In this document: one piece after another, positions 33,100 through 42,883 of the stretch
How the letters are laid out: every line of letters starts with the position of its first letter
Position numbering within the stretch: position 1 is the stretch's first letter
Made by a program: the position numbers and the translations under genes
Notes under the pieces: model-generated
The model's input: only the letters and a program-made list of their open reading frames with translations
Told to the model about the DNA's origin: nothing
The model's database searches: none
From: Nostoc sp. 'Lobaria pulmonaria (5183) cyanobiont'
Lineage (GTDB): Bacteria; Cyanobacteriota; Cyanobacteriia; Cyanobacteriales; Nostocaceae
DNA: 64,000 bases
Assembly: GCF_002949795.1 (NCBI RefSeq)
Contig: NZ_CP026692.1
Location: forward strand, 6,997,467-7,061,466
Reading direction: 5' to 3'

Positions 33100-36000
33100 T
33101 TATATTTCACGCCTTTGTATGCCCCTCATTGCAGCCTTGAGTTTACCGACCAAAGTTTTCATCGCCGATTTCTGTGGCTGACGCGCTACAGGTTTTTGTT
33201 GTCCAAAGCCGTCAAACAATTCGTTGAGCTTAACCGTAAAGCCTAAATACGCGCCTCCCGCAGAACGTGTTCCTGAGAAATCCCGGTCATCAACTTTACC
33301 AAAGACGTAACCAGCAGAAACGCGCAGGTTCGGCGTGAGGTAGTAGCCTGTTTCCACAACAAAGCCTGTCTCGCTGTAGCTAGACTGACTAATTACACGA
33401 GCTTCACCCACCAAATCCCAGCTATATCCCAAACGATAGGTAGCACGTAATTGGGCCAGATTTACTGTGCTAGTACCAGCTAAATCACTAGCTATGTAAG
33501 AGGTACTGTTACGCAACGCATACTTCCCGTAGAATTCCCATTGCCAATTAGGAGCGTAAATCGCTTCTAAAGCAAAGGTATGGTCTTGAGAACCCGTACC
33601 ACTTCCTAAGAGGATGGTGTCAGGGATGGTTGATGGATTTTGGCGATATTCATAACGTAATAAAGCATTAAATTTATCGTTATTGGGATCGCGGTAGGCT
33701 AAACCCAGCTTCAGGTTAGCAGTATCTCCCAATCCTGAAAGCTTTTGATTGGAAGAACCGGCTTGTTGATAACGTACCAAAGCTGTGAGAGCCAGAGAAA
33801 TTTTACCCGCAGCACCTGCGGTAATTACTGTATTAGCACCACCAGAAGAGGAACGATGTTCATAACGGACGCTAGCTTGAAACTGCGGATTATCACTATA
33901 TTCCAGACCCACACTGTAGCTATCACCCCCATCAAATCCGATCGCAGATGCGGCTTGACCAAAGGCGTAGGGTTGAGCATATTGTTGACCCGCCAAAGTA
34001 CGCCCGAAAAAGTTGCCAAATACGTGTTCGTAAGCAACGTTCAGCCGCAATCCAGAAGCAATAGTCCAGCGGTTATTTATACCAATTGCTCCTTGAGTAG
34101 TCATTTCGTTAGCACCACCCAAAATTGAGTAACGACCAGTCAAGGTAGTATCTGATCCGAGTTTGTGTTCGCCGTTGACACTCAAGCTAGTAATGGAATT
34201 ACCCGAATATTGACCGCTACTGTAATACTGTTGGGCCAGACTAACGCTGACACCAGGAATTACTGCCCAATTCAACCCGAAAATGCTACGGTCTGGGTAA
34301 ATAGCATCTTTTTGGGAAGATAAGCTGAGTTCATTTTGGGCTTGGAATGTCAGGTTTTTAGCTAGAGGAACTGAAAAACGCGATCGCAGTTGATCGGAAT
34401 TACTACTTAGGGTACTGTCAGGAATACGGTCTTCCAGTTGACGATGAATCAAATCCAGATCGATAGTGGCGCTACCCAGGCGTTGTTGAATCCCAGCAGA
34501 AATCGTTGTCAGTGAATTATCTACCTTACTACCAGGTATCGCCTCATAACGCGGTGCAAACAGTTCTTCAAAAGTATCTAGGGGTTGGGGAGCAATCCCA
34601 AAATTGTCTTCATGGTCGTATTGCGCTCTGACGTTGGTAGTTGAGGCGAGTTTAGCTGTAAGCTGCGCTCCATAACGGGTTTGTCCTGGGACAAAGCTAA
34701 TAGTGGCATTATTGGCAAAACCCGTATCAGCAAAGCGATAATAGGCACGACCTTGAATCCCATTAGTAATCTTTCCTTCAGCTTCTAAACGGTAGGCATC
34801 ACCTCTGACTTTTCCCACCACATCAGAATCATTCGTGGAATGGGCATATTCTGCGATTAATTTAGCGTTGTCACCCAAAGCAATCAGCGCATCTGCACCA
34901 TAAAGTTGAAAGTCTCGCACCCCATGATTTTCTTGAACGTAAGTTGCTCCTATCCAGCTTTCAGAGTTAAGTTTGTGGGAAAGGTTATATTGCAAACGAC
35001 CAGCATAGATGCTCCCGTCAGAGTCTTCGCTGTCATATTGATAGCTAACAACAATCCGACGTACCAACACTTGTCCGGTTCGATCGATATCGGTGCGTAG
35101 AATCGGTTCGCGGAATAATAAGGTACCGCGATCGTAGTCGATTTCGTAGTCTGGGCCTCGGTTAAGTTGTTTTCGTTCTAATACAGTCCCAGGACGATTG
35201 AGTTCTTCTAACTCGATAAAGACATTTTCACTACCAGCTTGTAATAGTCTGCGAGAGAGGAAGTAATAACCACTTGTGCCATCAGGAGCAATAGTATCCC
35301 GTTGAAATCCTTCTAAGTGGTCGCCATAGAAACCTGTAATTTGTAGGTTTCCTAAGTTGTAGTTAGCTTTAAAACCGTGAAGTTGACGGGTGATAGAAGT
35401 AAATTGCTGCGATCGCCGTGCAAATTCTTCTGTGTTATAGTCACCCCACATAGCATAATCAGGATCGGAGCCAGGGGTACGAGCTGAACGCTCAAAACGC
35501 AAAAATACACTATCAATGGAAGGAGCGACCACATCAACTTTCGAGCTATCGCCGTAGACAGGATAGTTTTGCTCGCTGAATTGGTAAGTTCTAAACAGGC
35601 GATTATCGCAGTTGCAATCTTCATTGAGGCTACGAGAACTGTTATATGCACCTGTAAACAACCATTCTCCGATCGCACCAGTGGCAAATATCGCTGAATG
35701 GAAATCTAATTGCGTTCCGTTGTTTTTGTCAGGAGGGAGGAAATCACGGAAACTGCCGTAATAATTTGTACCTCTAGCGCCCAATCGTAAATCTACTACT
35801 CCAGTCACTAAACTTGGACGCAGTGCCGTTTCAAATTGTAGTTGAGTGAAGGCTTCTAAATCATTAGCGATCGCGCGAATTGTCACAGTTTCGGCCTTTA
35901 ATTGCGATCGCAACGTCGCAGTAAATTGCCCTGCTTTCGCCTCCACTTGAAATCCCGGTTCATCGGGTTTGAAGTCTTTCCCGACTAACTCCCCAGCACT

Positions 36001-37152
36001 GGGTATCAGGGTGATAACAGCATCACGATTCGAGCGATTACCACTTCCATCAATGAGTTGACCCCGGATTGTAGCCGTAGAACGTCCATCTGCCGGGATA
36101 CGAGACTCAACTGTTTCTAAAGTTAATTGCTGCGGCGCTCCCCGAACTGCGACTTGTACTGTTACAGGGGGTTCTGTTCCTCCAACAATTTGTGCAGAGA
36201 TGGTGTTTGCACCTTCTTTTAACGAGACACCATACCATGTCTGCTTTACTAAGTTGGTGGTAGCATCAGTTTCTGTCCGTCCCACTAAAGAAGGGTCTAC
36301 CAACACCCCATTTACCCGCAATTCCACTTGACTACCAGCAGGAAACTGCACAATCACCGTGCTAGCTTGTACATCTACAACACTGTCAGCCGTCGGAGTC
36401 AGGATTTTGATTGTTGTAGGGACAGTGGGGGACACGGGAAGATTTTCATTTACCCCTTGTCCCCTTGTCCCCGCGTCCTCTACTCCTGCAATTTTGCGTA
36501 ATCCTCTGGGCAAACCTACAGAAGTTGCTGGCTGAAATGGTTGTATTTCCGTTGGAGAAGCATGAAATAGTGTCTCAGTATTTTTGCGTTCGTCGTTCTT
36601 TTCCTCTATTTCGACTACTTTGCGTGAGTCTCTGGGCAAATCAACAGAAGTTGCTGGTTGAAATGGGTGTATTTCCGTTTCATTTGGCTGGACATCTAGA
36701 ATTTCAGGAGCCGATATTGAAGAAGTTGAGGCAAGTTTGAGAGGTGGAGAATGCCGATCGGAACTTCCCAAGATATAGGGAGAATTTGAATCTATACTTT
36801 TTTCAGCAACTTTATTCCGATCCGCTTGATCTTCAACCCGGCTTTTCACGTCATTTGGAAAAACCAAAGCGAAACTTAACCTCCGAGCAAGCTTCCCTTC
36901 CCTTGAAGAGGAAGAATTCAAAGCCTCTCCCCTTATAGGGGAGAGGTTTGGAGAGAGGTTTTCCAGATCCCTTGAAAAATCACGATCTTCAACACCCTTA
37001 TCAGCCTGCAAATGGGAATCAGGCAAAAGGAGGTTTTTACTAGTGATTTCTGCTTTAACTATTGCAGGGCACAAAACAAGGTAGAGAGCTACTGGCATCG
37101 CCCCCATCAATCTCAGGTTAAATGTGGTTATACAGTGCAGCCTGGGTTTCAT
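33100..37152 (-). CDS. Large Ig-like plus beta-barrel outer-membrane protein (1350 aa)
   Basis: ATG 37152 overlaps the stop of the preceding gene by 4 bp. A signal peptide (residues 10-35) is followed by a low-complexity linker (40-240) containing a tandem duplication and two repeat-derived segments. Ig-like domains follow: IKILTPTADSVVDVQASTV near 245 and an invasin/Big-1-like unit (VESRIPADGRSTATIRGQLI) near 350. From about 450 to 1310, alternating aromatic beta-strands (TGVVDLRLGARGTNYYGSF, AGRLQYNLSHKLNSESWIG, RVSAGYVFGKVDD) suggest a beta-barrel of many strands. A basic tail follows. It is the probable membrane platform of the cluster; I know no characterised homologue. Confidence 0.82.
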   Translation of the reverse strand: MKPRLHCITTFNLRLMGAMPVALYLVLCPAIVKAEITSKNLLLPDSHLQADKGVEDRDFSRDLENLSPNLSPIRGEALNSSSSREGKLARRLSFALVFPNDVKSRVEDQADRNKVAEKSIDSNSPYILGSSDRHSPPLKLASTSSISAPEILDVQPNETEIHPFQPATSVDLPRDSRKVVEIEEKNDERKNTETLFHASPTEIQPFQPATSVGLPRGLRKIAGVEDAGTRGQGVNENLPVSPTVPTTIKILTPTADSVVDVQASTVIVQFPAGSQVELRVNGVLVDPSLVGRTETDATTNLVKQTWYGVSLKEGANTISAQIVGGTEPPVTVQVAVRGAPQQLTLETVESRIPADGRSTATIRGQLIDGSGNRSNRDAVITLIPSAGELVGKDFKPDEPGFQVEAKAGQFTATLRSQLKAETVTIRAIANDLEAFTQLQFETALRPSLVTGVVDLRLGARGTNYYGSFRDFLPPDKNNGTQLDFHSAIFATGAIGEWLFTGAYNSSRSLNEDCNCDNRLFRTYQFSEQNYPVYGDSSKVDVVAPSIDSVFLRFERSARTPGSDPDYAMWGDYNTEEFARRSQQFTSITRQLHGFKANYNLGNLQITGFYGDHLEGFQRDTIAPDGTSGYYFLSRRLLQAGSENVFIELEELNRPGTVLERKQLNRGPDYEIDYDRGTLLFREPILRTDIDRTGQVLVRRIVVSYQYDSEDSDGSIYAGRLQYNLSHKLNSESWIGATYVQENHGVRDFQLYGADALIALGDNAKLIAEYAHSTNDSDVVGKVRGDAYRLEAEGKITNGIQGRAYYRFADTGFANNATISFVPGQTRYGAQLTAKLASTTNVRAQYDHEDNFGIAPQPLDTFEELFAPRYEAIPGSKVDNSLTTISAGIQQRLGSATIDLDLIHRQLEDRIPDSTLSSNSDQLRSRFSVPLAKNLTFQAQNELSLSSQKDAIYPDRSIFGLNWAVIPGVSVSLAQQYYSSGQYSGNSITSLSVNGEHKLGSDTTLTGRYSILGGANEMTTQGAIGINNRWTIASGLRLNVAYEHVFGNFFGRTLAGQQYAQPYAFGQAASAIGFDGGDSYSVGLEYSDNPQFQASVRYEHRSSSGGANTVITAGAAGKISLALTALVRYQQAGSSNQKLSGLGDTANLKLGLAYRDPNNDKFNALLRYEYRQNPSTIPDTILLGSGTGSQDHTFALEAIYAPNWQWEFYGKYALRNSTSYIASDLAGTSTVNLAQLRATYRLGYSWDLVGEARVISQSSYSETGFVVETGYYLTPNLRVSAGYVFGKVDDRDFSGTRSAGGAYLGFTVKLNELFDGFGQQKPVARQPQKSAMKTLVGKLKAAMRGIQRREI
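36494..36679. repeat. Tandem duplication in the linker of the 1350-aa protein
   Basis: About 60 bp at 36494-36553 and again at 36620-36679 (offset 126), encoding QPFQPATSVGLPRGLRK and HPFQPATSVDLPRDSRK. The copies differ at several positions, so the duplication is not very recent. Confidence 0.85.
36836..36962. repeat. Intergenic-type repeat embedded in the 1350-aa gene
   Basis: Contains the palindrome CCTCTCCCCT-TAT-AGGGGAGAGG (36924-36946) and is read as LSPNLSPIRGEALNSSSSRE and onward. I recognise this as a common dispersed cyanobacterial intergenic repeat, here kept in frame. Confidence 0.65.
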
Positions 37153-38699
37153 TTCTTGACTGGCTCCTGAAATGTGGGGGTGACAGCAAAGTTCATGCGT
37201 ACTAAACCACCAGGCTCTAAATGCACCAAGCGAGATTGACTATTTCGTTCGCGGAATTTTTCGTTATGAGCTAGGGTGTAACCTGCTACACTGCTAAGGT
37301 CTAGTACACCTGTGTGGTATCCAGGTAAGGCATTAGCTAAGGAGAACAAACCATTAGGATCTGTAGTGATGCGGTTTCCATCCTCTAGAAAAATCACTGC
37401 ATTGGCTACTCCAGGCTCACCACGCTGTTGTTCACCGTCAAAGTTTTTATCAACAAATACCCGACCGATAATCGTGCCACAGTCAGAAACTATTCCTGGA
37501 CGAATTTTCAATTGGTGCGTTGCTGGGCCATCCTTAGTACTAAAACGGTTATCAGCTCGTTGGGCATTAACGATCGCAGTGTTGCGACCAGTACCACGCA
37601 ATGCATCAGCTGTTAATTGAGCAGCGTAGGCAATATTCAAGACTTTCTCTGGGGGAATTGTGACGTCTGTGCGGAATGTCACTGTGTTACCATTGCGTTC
37701 TGAGGCGATCGTGACTAGTTGACCATCTAGCTCTCCCCGTACAGATTTCGGCAAAAACTGAAATCCTAAAGGTAGGTCGTCGGTGACAAATATATTATTC
37801 AAACCAGCATCAGCAAGATTTTTTACCGACAGGCGATAGATTACCGTATCTCCAGGTTCAGCAGTAGCGCGATCGCCTGTTTTGATAATCTGCAACTGAT
37901 TGGCTTGACACATATTTGTGGTAAATTCAAAGGCTAATAAGTCCAGTCCATTTACTTCTGCATTGGGAACTAAAACAACTGTTTGCTCTACCCTGGTTTC
38001 ACCTGTGATATTGATTGGTTGACCATCTAGAGAACTAGCGACATACCGCACGACACTATTACCTTGTGTACCAGTGCTACCAAGGATTTCAATTTTTATC
38101 CGCCGCTGTTTGTAGATAGAATTTGGTGGTGGATTGACTACAAAAATATAGGTTTTACCTGGAGCGGTTTGACCCTTATTCGGATCGAGTAGGAAATTGT
38201 AGACACCCGCAGGGTTATTCGTAACGAAGTAAGGGTTACTATTCTCGGTATTTGGCGATTTACCGCCAGGAACGTTGTTATTCGGAATATCGGGTAACTC
38301 TGTTCTAGTCAAAGCAACTAAACTACCTAATTCTGTACCCGTTGGGTCGCTAGAATTAGGTTCGTATACGCCAACTGAAAAACCTGTATAGTCAGGTAGA
38401 ATTGTGCCAGCGCAACCTAAAATCCGCCCTAATGGATCGAGTAATGGGCTAGGACTAATATTGATTTGCTCAGAACTTCCTTGATATTGATAATTACTAG
38501 CAGAATCTGTATAAGTATAAGTAGCTTGATTTATTAATGGCAAAGACGCAACCAGATTGTTAGTCTGTTGCGCGATCGCTGGCACAGAAATAGTAGTATG
38601 CAAAAAACTTCCCAGAAGAACAGTAGCTGTTAACCGTTGCCACCAGCTACCGCTAGAAGTAATTTGCTTTTGGTTTTGAGGGCGGCTCACCGGACACAT
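37149..38699 (-). CDS. Secreted DUF11/SdrD-B-like protein (516 aa), third gene of the surface cluster
   Basis: From ATG 38699, with GGAG upstream. Signal peptide at residues 20-43 (ending SVPAIAQQ). The middle (residues 270-400) is a DUF11 domain: KTGDRATAEPGDTVIYRLSV, NIFVTDDLPLGFQFLP, GNTVTFRTDVTIPPEK. The C-terminal 110 residues are an SdrD-B/carboxypeptidase-regulatory-like fold starting GTIIGRVFVDKNFDGEQQRG with DPNGLFSLANALPGYH. Stop and next start overlap (ATGA), so it is coupled to the barrel protein and probably binds it. Confidence 0.85.
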   Translation of the reverse strand: MCPVSRPQNQKQITSSGSWWQRLTATVLLGSFLHTTISVPAIAQQTNNLVASLPLINQATYTYTDSASNYQYQGSSEQINISPSPLLDPLGRILGCAGTILPDYTGFSVGVYEPNSSDPTGTELGSLVALTRTELPDIPNNNVPGGKSPNTENSNPYFVTNNPAGVYNFLLDPNKGQTAPGKTYIFVVNPPPNSIYKQRRIKIEILGSTGTQGNSVVRYVASSLDGQPINITGETRVEQTVVLVPNAEVNGLDLLAFEFTTNMCQANQLQIIKTGDRATAEPGDTVIYRLSVKNLADAGLNNIFVTDDLPLGFQFLPKSVRGELDGQLVTIASERNGNTVTFRTDVTIPPEKVLNIAYAAQLTADALRGTGRNTAIVNAQRADNRFSTKDGPATHQLKIRPGIVSDCGTIIGRVFVDKNFDGEQQRGEPGVANAVIFLEDGNRITTDPNGLFSLANALPGYHTGVLDLSSVAGYTLAHNEKFRERNSQSRLVHLEPGGLVRMNFAVTPTFQEPVKK

Positions 38700-38860
38700 C
38701 TCCTCTGAAATGTCAAGCTTGTTGTTAATAAAAGCATCTATTTATTTAGGGAATCCAGTTAAGCCAAAACCCTTTAAAAATCTCGTTTTCAGGTTTTATC
38801 TAGAAATATTGTTGATTGCAGCTCTTTTTCGAGTCAGGACGGCGTGTCCTTGCGTCCCAA

Positions 38861-39424
38861 TCAGCGCACTTGGGTTTGATAAGTTGCCTTGACTGTCGTC
38901 TTCGCTGCAAGTGACGGAATCTGCAAACGGATATGGGTGTAAGCAATGGCTGGTGCTGGTTTTGTTTCCACTTTGCCGCCAGGAAGAGTAACTTTAACAG
39001 TGGGATTTTCGACAAAGCTACGCCCGCCATCAATGCTGTAAATAACTTTGGCATTTTTGGCGACACTGGTAGAATTCAGCACGTAGACCATTCCTTTGGG
39101 AATAGGTTGATTAAAAGTCAAATTCTTCACTGGGCGATCGCTCTTATTTTCACCGCTTAAGGTATATCGCAATACATCTCCTGGTCGCACCACAACTTGA
39201 CCTTTCAAAGGTTCCCATTTCTTACTTTGCTTACCTTGTTGATCCTGTGCCACCACCTGCTTTTCTGCTTCTAAACGCAATTGAATTTGCCCTTGAGTTT
39301 TGATATTCTGAGCAACAGCACTTTCTAAATGCCATACATTTGCGATTCCCGGAATTTGACCGACAAATGGAACTGTAGCAATGAGAGCAAATGCTCCTAA
39401 ACCTGCAAGAGAAACACGCTTCAT
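38861..39424 (-). CDS. Small secreted single-domain DUF11 protein (187 aa), second gene of the surface cluster
   Basis: From ATG 39424 (MKRVSLAGLGAFALIATVPF), with GAGGT as ribosome site; the frame is open further upstream but without signal-peptide character. After the signal peptide (about 1-30) comes a linker and one DUF11-like domain (RPGDVLRYTLSGENKSDRP, FNQPIPKGMVYVLNSTSVAK, VIYSIDGGRSFVENP). It ends VKATYQTQVR. Being a single module, it could be a cap, a minor subunit or an adaptor. Confidence 0.85.
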   Translation of the reverse strand: MKRVSLAGLGAFALIATVPFVGQIPGIANVWHLESAVAQNIKTQGQIQLRLEAEKQVVAQDQQGKQSKKWEPLKGQVVVRPGDVLRYTLSGENKSDRPVKNLTFNQPIPKGMVYVLNSTSVAKNAKVIYSIDGGRSFVENPTVKVTLPGGKVETKPAPAIAYTHIRLQIPSLAAKTTVKATYQTQVR

Positions 39425-39596
39425 ATAAATAACCTCAAAAAAATTCCAGAATGTGAATTGTTGACTTATCTTTCCCAGCTTTTGCTTAGAAAAAGTCATT
39501 CCCCTATTTGCTTGATGTTTAGGGGTTGGGGAGTGAGGTGAACTGGTTCGCAGACTCTTCAAGTTTGCGAACTTCAAAGTCCCCAATCCGAACGAA

Positions 39597-42125
39597 TTAG
39601 TTCACCTTGCGTTGGAAGGTAAACGTTCTTTGAATACCCGGTGCGATCGTGTCAGTTACAGTATCTATATACTTAGCAACATCAGTGTTTGCCGTAGTTC
39701 CAGTTTGGTCAATACCAGAGCTAGTAGCTGAATTACCACTGAAGAATTGAATGGTTGCACTCCCGGAATCCTTAGCTGAACCAACAATGTTGCTAGTATC
39801 AATTTGACCGCTAGCATCGTTGTCTAATGCCCAGTTGTTGGGGGTTTTCGTACCATCTTCAGTAATCACAACTTTGTTAGCATTCAAAATCACATTACCC
39901 GTTCCAGATTGAGGATCGGAAATATTTGTGTATTGAATTTGGTACTCAATAATGTTTCCTGGTGCAGGCTTCTTCGGATCGATACTGAATGTGCCATCAT
40001 TCCCCTGGACTACAGTCCCAGTTCCTTGTAAAACTCGCGACACTTTCAGCAGTTTCAGGAAGCCAGTATACACGCGATCAATAGTGATGTTGTAGACTTC
40101 AGTATTTTTATCGAATGCACCATCATTATTAGCATCAATGAAGGCAGCAATGGGTATTGGGAAGCCAAATTCTTTATCGCCTGTATAGTCTGGAATAGTA
40201 TCTGTTGACAAAGAAGTATTGGCTGGCAGATCGACTTCTACACCATAGTTGATGAGTGCGCCACTAGCAACGTTAGAGATAGTGATTGGTGTACTAGCGG
40301 TTGTAAAGTTTCCTGTTGCTTGATCGTAGGTATATACAACCGACTGACTATTGTAGGTAATAGTTACCTTCGTACTATTTGGTAAATCCAGCTGATTGGT
40401 TGGTTTTGTTGGTACTAATGTGATATTGCCTGTGCTAGTGCCATTGTTCTTAATTGTGTTGGTAAAGCCAACTGATTGTGGGTCAAGTTTAGCCCCAGGT
40501 AGTGTGCCTGCTGGTACAAGGGAAGATTTATTGGTGAAGTCATCGTTATTCCCGGATGGCCCAGTCGCATCTGGCGCATTCTGCGGCCCGTTGAGTATCC
40601 CTGAAGCTACAGGCGTTTGCAGTATGATGCTATTTGCTTCACCACCACTACCAGTACCAGTATTGTTGTTACCTGTATCAGTTCCAGTGTTGGTAAGGTC
40701 TGTTGAGTCGTTAATATAGCCGTCACTAACACTAGCTGCTGGTAGAGTATCAGGAACACCATCACCATTGGTATCTGTACCTGGAGGAGGTGTTGAGCCG
40801 TCGTAGTTGCTGGGATTTTGGTCACCAGATTCGTCGTATACTAGGGCGTTAGTACTAGGAGTTTGACCGAATAATTGGGCAATGTTAGAGACGGTCAATG
40901 GTGAAGTTGCAGTTGATTTAACAGCTAACTGAATTGAGAAACCATTTACCGTTGTACCGGGAGCAATGGAAGTAATAGTAGTTGGATTATTGATAAAACC
41001 AACACGAGTCACACCTGGCAGTGTATCAGCACCTTTTAAGGGAAAGGTTTTCCAATTGGCTGTATTCGCATTAGTTGTGACTGGCTCGGTCGTGTAGACT
41101 GCTTGCCAACCAGGAGGTGGAGTTGGCGCAGCTGCTAATTGTGTGCCTGCTGGAATTGCATCAGAAACTAAAATATAGTTGCCATTACTACCATCAACAT
41201 TGATGGGTGTACCTACTAAAGCTGCTGGGCTAATTCCGTTATTTGTGGGGTCATTGGACTCAACCCTTAAACTTAAACTGTAAGGTATCTTGTCATCTGT
41301 AATCTGGGTCGTGTTATTAGTGTCTACAACACCACGAACCTTCAGCACGGTGGCTAAAGCATAGGACTTCAGGGTAGAACCTACCTTGATTTGCTCGGTT
41401 GCACTAGCTTCCCTTGTTCCGTTAACTGGTGCGCCAGCTACCTCACCAGTAACAGTTCCATCTGCGTTATCTACGGTATAAACGTCACCACCATCGGGAC
41501 TTCGTAGTTGGTTCTGAGCATTACCAGGTGTATTACCAAGGGTAACGGTAATTACATCGTTTGTTTGAGCGCCAGCCTGTACGGTAACTGGCACACGTAC
41601 CAACACAGTACCACCAGGCGCAACTGAGGCTGTAATGACTTCAGTCCCAGTGATATTTTGCCAGGTTGCGCCGCCATCAGTGCTGTATTGCAAGTTGTTA
41701 GCTGTACCACCATTCGGTAATATTCCCGAAACTGTACCTGGCCCAGTTGTGGTTGCTAGGTTAGGAACCCGGAATTTAGTAGGGTCATTACCGACGTTTG
41801 TCAGAGTGTAGGTATATATTAATAAATCGTTAACTTCAACAGAACCACCATTACTATCTGTGATTCCAGATGCTGAGACGGTAATCCCAGCAACCTCTGC
41901 TACGGTGACAACGACAGTATTAGAAGTGGCATTTATAGTTGTCCCTGGATTGTTGGGATCTTCGTAGGTCGCAGTCGCCGTGTTGCTGATAGATGTACCT
42001 GCTGTAGTTCCGTCAGCTAATACAGGTGCGAGAAATTGGAAAAGGCTACCAGTTAATAACGCTGTTGCTATTAGAAATTGGTAAAGTTGACGCTGCTTAT
42101 TTACGGATTGATTTCGATTTACCAT
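39597..42125 (-). CDS. Secreted DUF11-repeat protein (842 aa), first gene of the surface cluster
   Basis: From ATG 42125 (MVNRNQSVNKQRQLYQFLIA); a TTG 60 bases upstream is less likely. Signal peptide to about ALADGTTA (residues 15-38). Repeated Ig-like units rich in Thr/Asn follow: SISNTATATYEDPNNPGTT, SVEVNDLLIYTYTLTNVGN, and a last unit FLKLLKVSRVLQGTGTVVQ, PAPGNIIEYQIQYTNISDP. Asp/Asn-rich loops (DTNGDGVPDTLP, DANNDGAFDKN) look like calcium-binding, thrombospondin-3-like motifs. Ends RTFTFQRKVN. Composition suits an extracellular fibre or sheath protein. Its stop is 173 bp before the next start. Confidence 0.85.
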   Translation of the reverse strand: MVNRNQSVNKQRQLYQFLIATALLTGSLFQFLAPVLADGTTAGTSISNTATATYEDPNNPGTTINATSNTVVVTVAEVAGITVSASGITDSNGGSVEVNDLLIYTYTLTNVGNDPTKFRVPNLATTTGPGTVSGILPNGGTANNLQYSTDGGATWQNITGTEVITASVAPGGTVLVRVPVTVQAGAQTNDVITVTLGNTPGNAQNQLRSPDGGDVYTVDNADGTVTGEVAGAPVNGTREASATEQIKVGSTLKSYALATVLKVRGVVDTNNTTQITDDKIPYSLSLRVESNDPTNNGISPAALVGTPINVDGSNGNYILVSDAIPAGTQLAAAPTPPPGWQAVYTTEPVTTNANTANWKTFPLKGADTLPGVTRVGFINNPTTITSIAPGTTVNGFSIQLAVKSTATSPLTVSNIAQLFGQTPSTNALVYDESGDQNPSNYDGSTPPPGTDTNGDGVPDTLPAASVSDGYINDSTDLTNTGTDTGNNNTGTGSGGEANSIILQTPVASGILNGPQNAPDATGPSGNNDDFTNKSSLVPAGTLPGAKLDPQSVGFTNTIKNNGTSTGNITLVPTKPTNQLDLPNSTKVTITYNSQSVVYTYDQATGNFTTASTPITISNVASGALINYGVEVDLPANTSLSTDTIPDYTGDKEFGFPIPIAAFIDANNDGAFDKNTEVYNITIDRVYTGFLKLLKVSRVLQGTGTVVQGNDGTFSIDPKKPAPGNIIEYQIQYTNISDPQSGTGNVILNANKVVITEDGTKTPNNWALDNDASGQIDTSNIVGSAKDSGSATIQFFSGNSATSSGIDQTGTTANTDVAKYIDTVTDTIAPGIQRTFTFQRKVN

Positions 42126-42520
42126 AGAAATAGTTTGTTTGCTGAACTTGTATCTCGGATTTTGAGACAGGATAAAGTTCGGCAATTCCCTTTTAGGAAT
42201 TACCGATTATGGCTGCCCAAAACGTTGAAGTTTTGGGAATGCATATTTAAGGAGTTAAATTATTGACACTCCTTAAAAACTGTATTGAGATAATAACCAG
42301 AAATAACTTGTCTACTTGTTTTACGCTTACCCTTGAGAATCAAAGCTGGCAATTGCAAATATGTGTAATTTATTACTGTATTTCCGCGGCTTTTAGATGT
42401 AAATAGCAATGTAGCTTTTAAAGCAAATAAAGTCTTCCGTAGAAATAAGCAACTTCTCTAGACGTGAATGAGTACATCAAAGCTGAAAAATTAACTTTAT
42501 TTTGGCAACACACATAGCAT

Positions 42521-42556
42521 TTTTAGTGGTTTAATCATCTGATTAAACCACTAAAA
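42521..42556. repeat. Perfect inverted repeat between divergent genes
   Basis: TTTTAGTGGTTTAATC, four-base loop ATCT, GATTAAACCACTAAAA. No T-run on either side beyond the arms, so an operator or hairpin is as likely as a terminator. Confidence 0.85.
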
Positions 42557-42858
42557 CTTATATCTATAAATGCTTTTGAGTCTTTGCTGTCAGAAATGTA
42601 TACTGCTCTGTAGAGTCATTTAGATAAAAAAATTGAAAGTTAACTAAGCGATTTAGATCGCTTAAATAGGATATTAATTTCAGCTAATGCAATTTTATCA
42701 TAATATTAATGCGATATAATCATGAAAATTACCGTGTTAATGCTGAGTAAGTGAAGCTATTTTATTTTTTAATAACATTAAAAATGTCTGTGTAAATACT
42801 AAAAATAGAGATTACTAGTATTAAAGTTTTACAAGAATCATTCTTCTCAACACGAAGT

Positions 42859-42883
42859 ATACCCGATATTTTTAGTCGGGTAT
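42859..42883 (+). promoter_or_regulatory. Hairpin in the threonine synthase leader
   Basis: ATACCCGA (42859-42866) and TCGGGTAT (42876-42883), 70 bp before the ATG. Could be an attenuator or the end of an upstream transcript; evidence is only structural. Confidence 0.35.

Noticed and set aside
36465..36740. Plus-strand 91-codon frame opposite the 1350-aa gene
   Set aside because: Shadow of the minus-strand gene and its repeats; no independent coding signal.
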